The notes beneath the pieces were generated by a model. The model did no database searches. It was not told the origin of the DNA and was given only the letters and a program-made list of their open reading frames with translations. A stretch of DNA of 64,000 nucleotides from Xylophilus sp. Leaf220 (GTDB lineage: Bacteria; Pseudomonadota; Gammaproteobacteria; Burkholderiales; Burkholderiaceae_C), in NCBI RefSeq assembly GCF_001421705.1, contig NZ_LMKO01000001.1, forward strand, positions 150,567 to 214,566. The letters are read 5' to 3'. The position numbers and the translations under genes are program-made. This document shows, piece by piece, positions 63,980 to 64,000 of this stretch (the first letter of the stretch is position 1; every line of letters begins with the position of its first letter).

Positions 63980-64000
63980 GGACTTGCTCCGTCAGTTCGC

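Overview
The window is GC-rich chromosomal DNA from a betaproteobacterium, most likely of the order Burkholderiales and probably Comamonadaceae. This rests on protein resemblance, on the block xseA / exbB-exbD-lpxK-ycaR-kdsB-adk, and on a dispersed GCTAT-N7-ATAGC repeat whose architecture I associate with that family. Genus is not determined.

Layout. 1-4.6 kb: 5' end of pnp, rpsO, a periplasmic amino-acid-type binding protein, a small heat-shock protein and tsaD. 4.7-25 kb: a complete nitrate-assimilation region. It holds an ANTAR antiterminator (nasR), the nitrate ABC transporter (nrtABC), a narK-type transporter, the nirB-nirD-nasA-ybiB-cobA operon and an opposite-strand PP2C/Ser-Thr kinase fusion. 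A class A beta-lactamase, a TonB-dependent receptor with a Fur-like box and a small toxin-antitoxin-like pair lie inside it. 25-40 kb: signalling (GAF, PilJ-like, GAF-EAL), a fatty-acid hydroxylase, a flavoprotein, a MetQ-like protein, rpsU-yqeY, a FecR/DUF6600 polyQ protein, ppk2, MgtC and icd. 40-48 kb: xseA, the exbBD-lpxK-kdsB-adk block, lexA with two LexA boxes, and a 2-hydroxyacid dehydrogenase. 48-56 kb: a FimV-like protein, two beta-oxidation enzymes, a Crp/Fnr regulator, a phosphotransferase and small proteins. 56.2-64 kb: accessory DNA beginning at a truncated tRNA-Arg. It holds yedK, an SOS cassette (small ORF-umuD-umuC), an AT-rich RloA/RloB (AbiL-type) defence pair, and part of a prophage lysis cassette on the minus strand with a nested Rz1.

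The most striking signal is regulatory. The three nitrate units (nrtABC, narK, nirB operon) each carry the same stack: a perfect-spacing sigma-54 -24/-12 promoter, a first hairpin with an AANGNN hexaloop, a second hairpin with an AAAGGC or AACGGC hexaloop, and an intrinsic terminator. In all three the 5' arm of the terminator begins at the first base of the second hexaloop. Hairpin 2 and the terminator are therefore mutually exclusive, as expected for RNA targets of an ANTAR protein, and nasR is next door. Nitrogen limitation (sigma-54, presumably NtrC) and nitrate (NasR) would jointly gate uptake, reduction to ammonium and siroheme supply (cobA).

All calls were made by reading the sequence; no database search was run.
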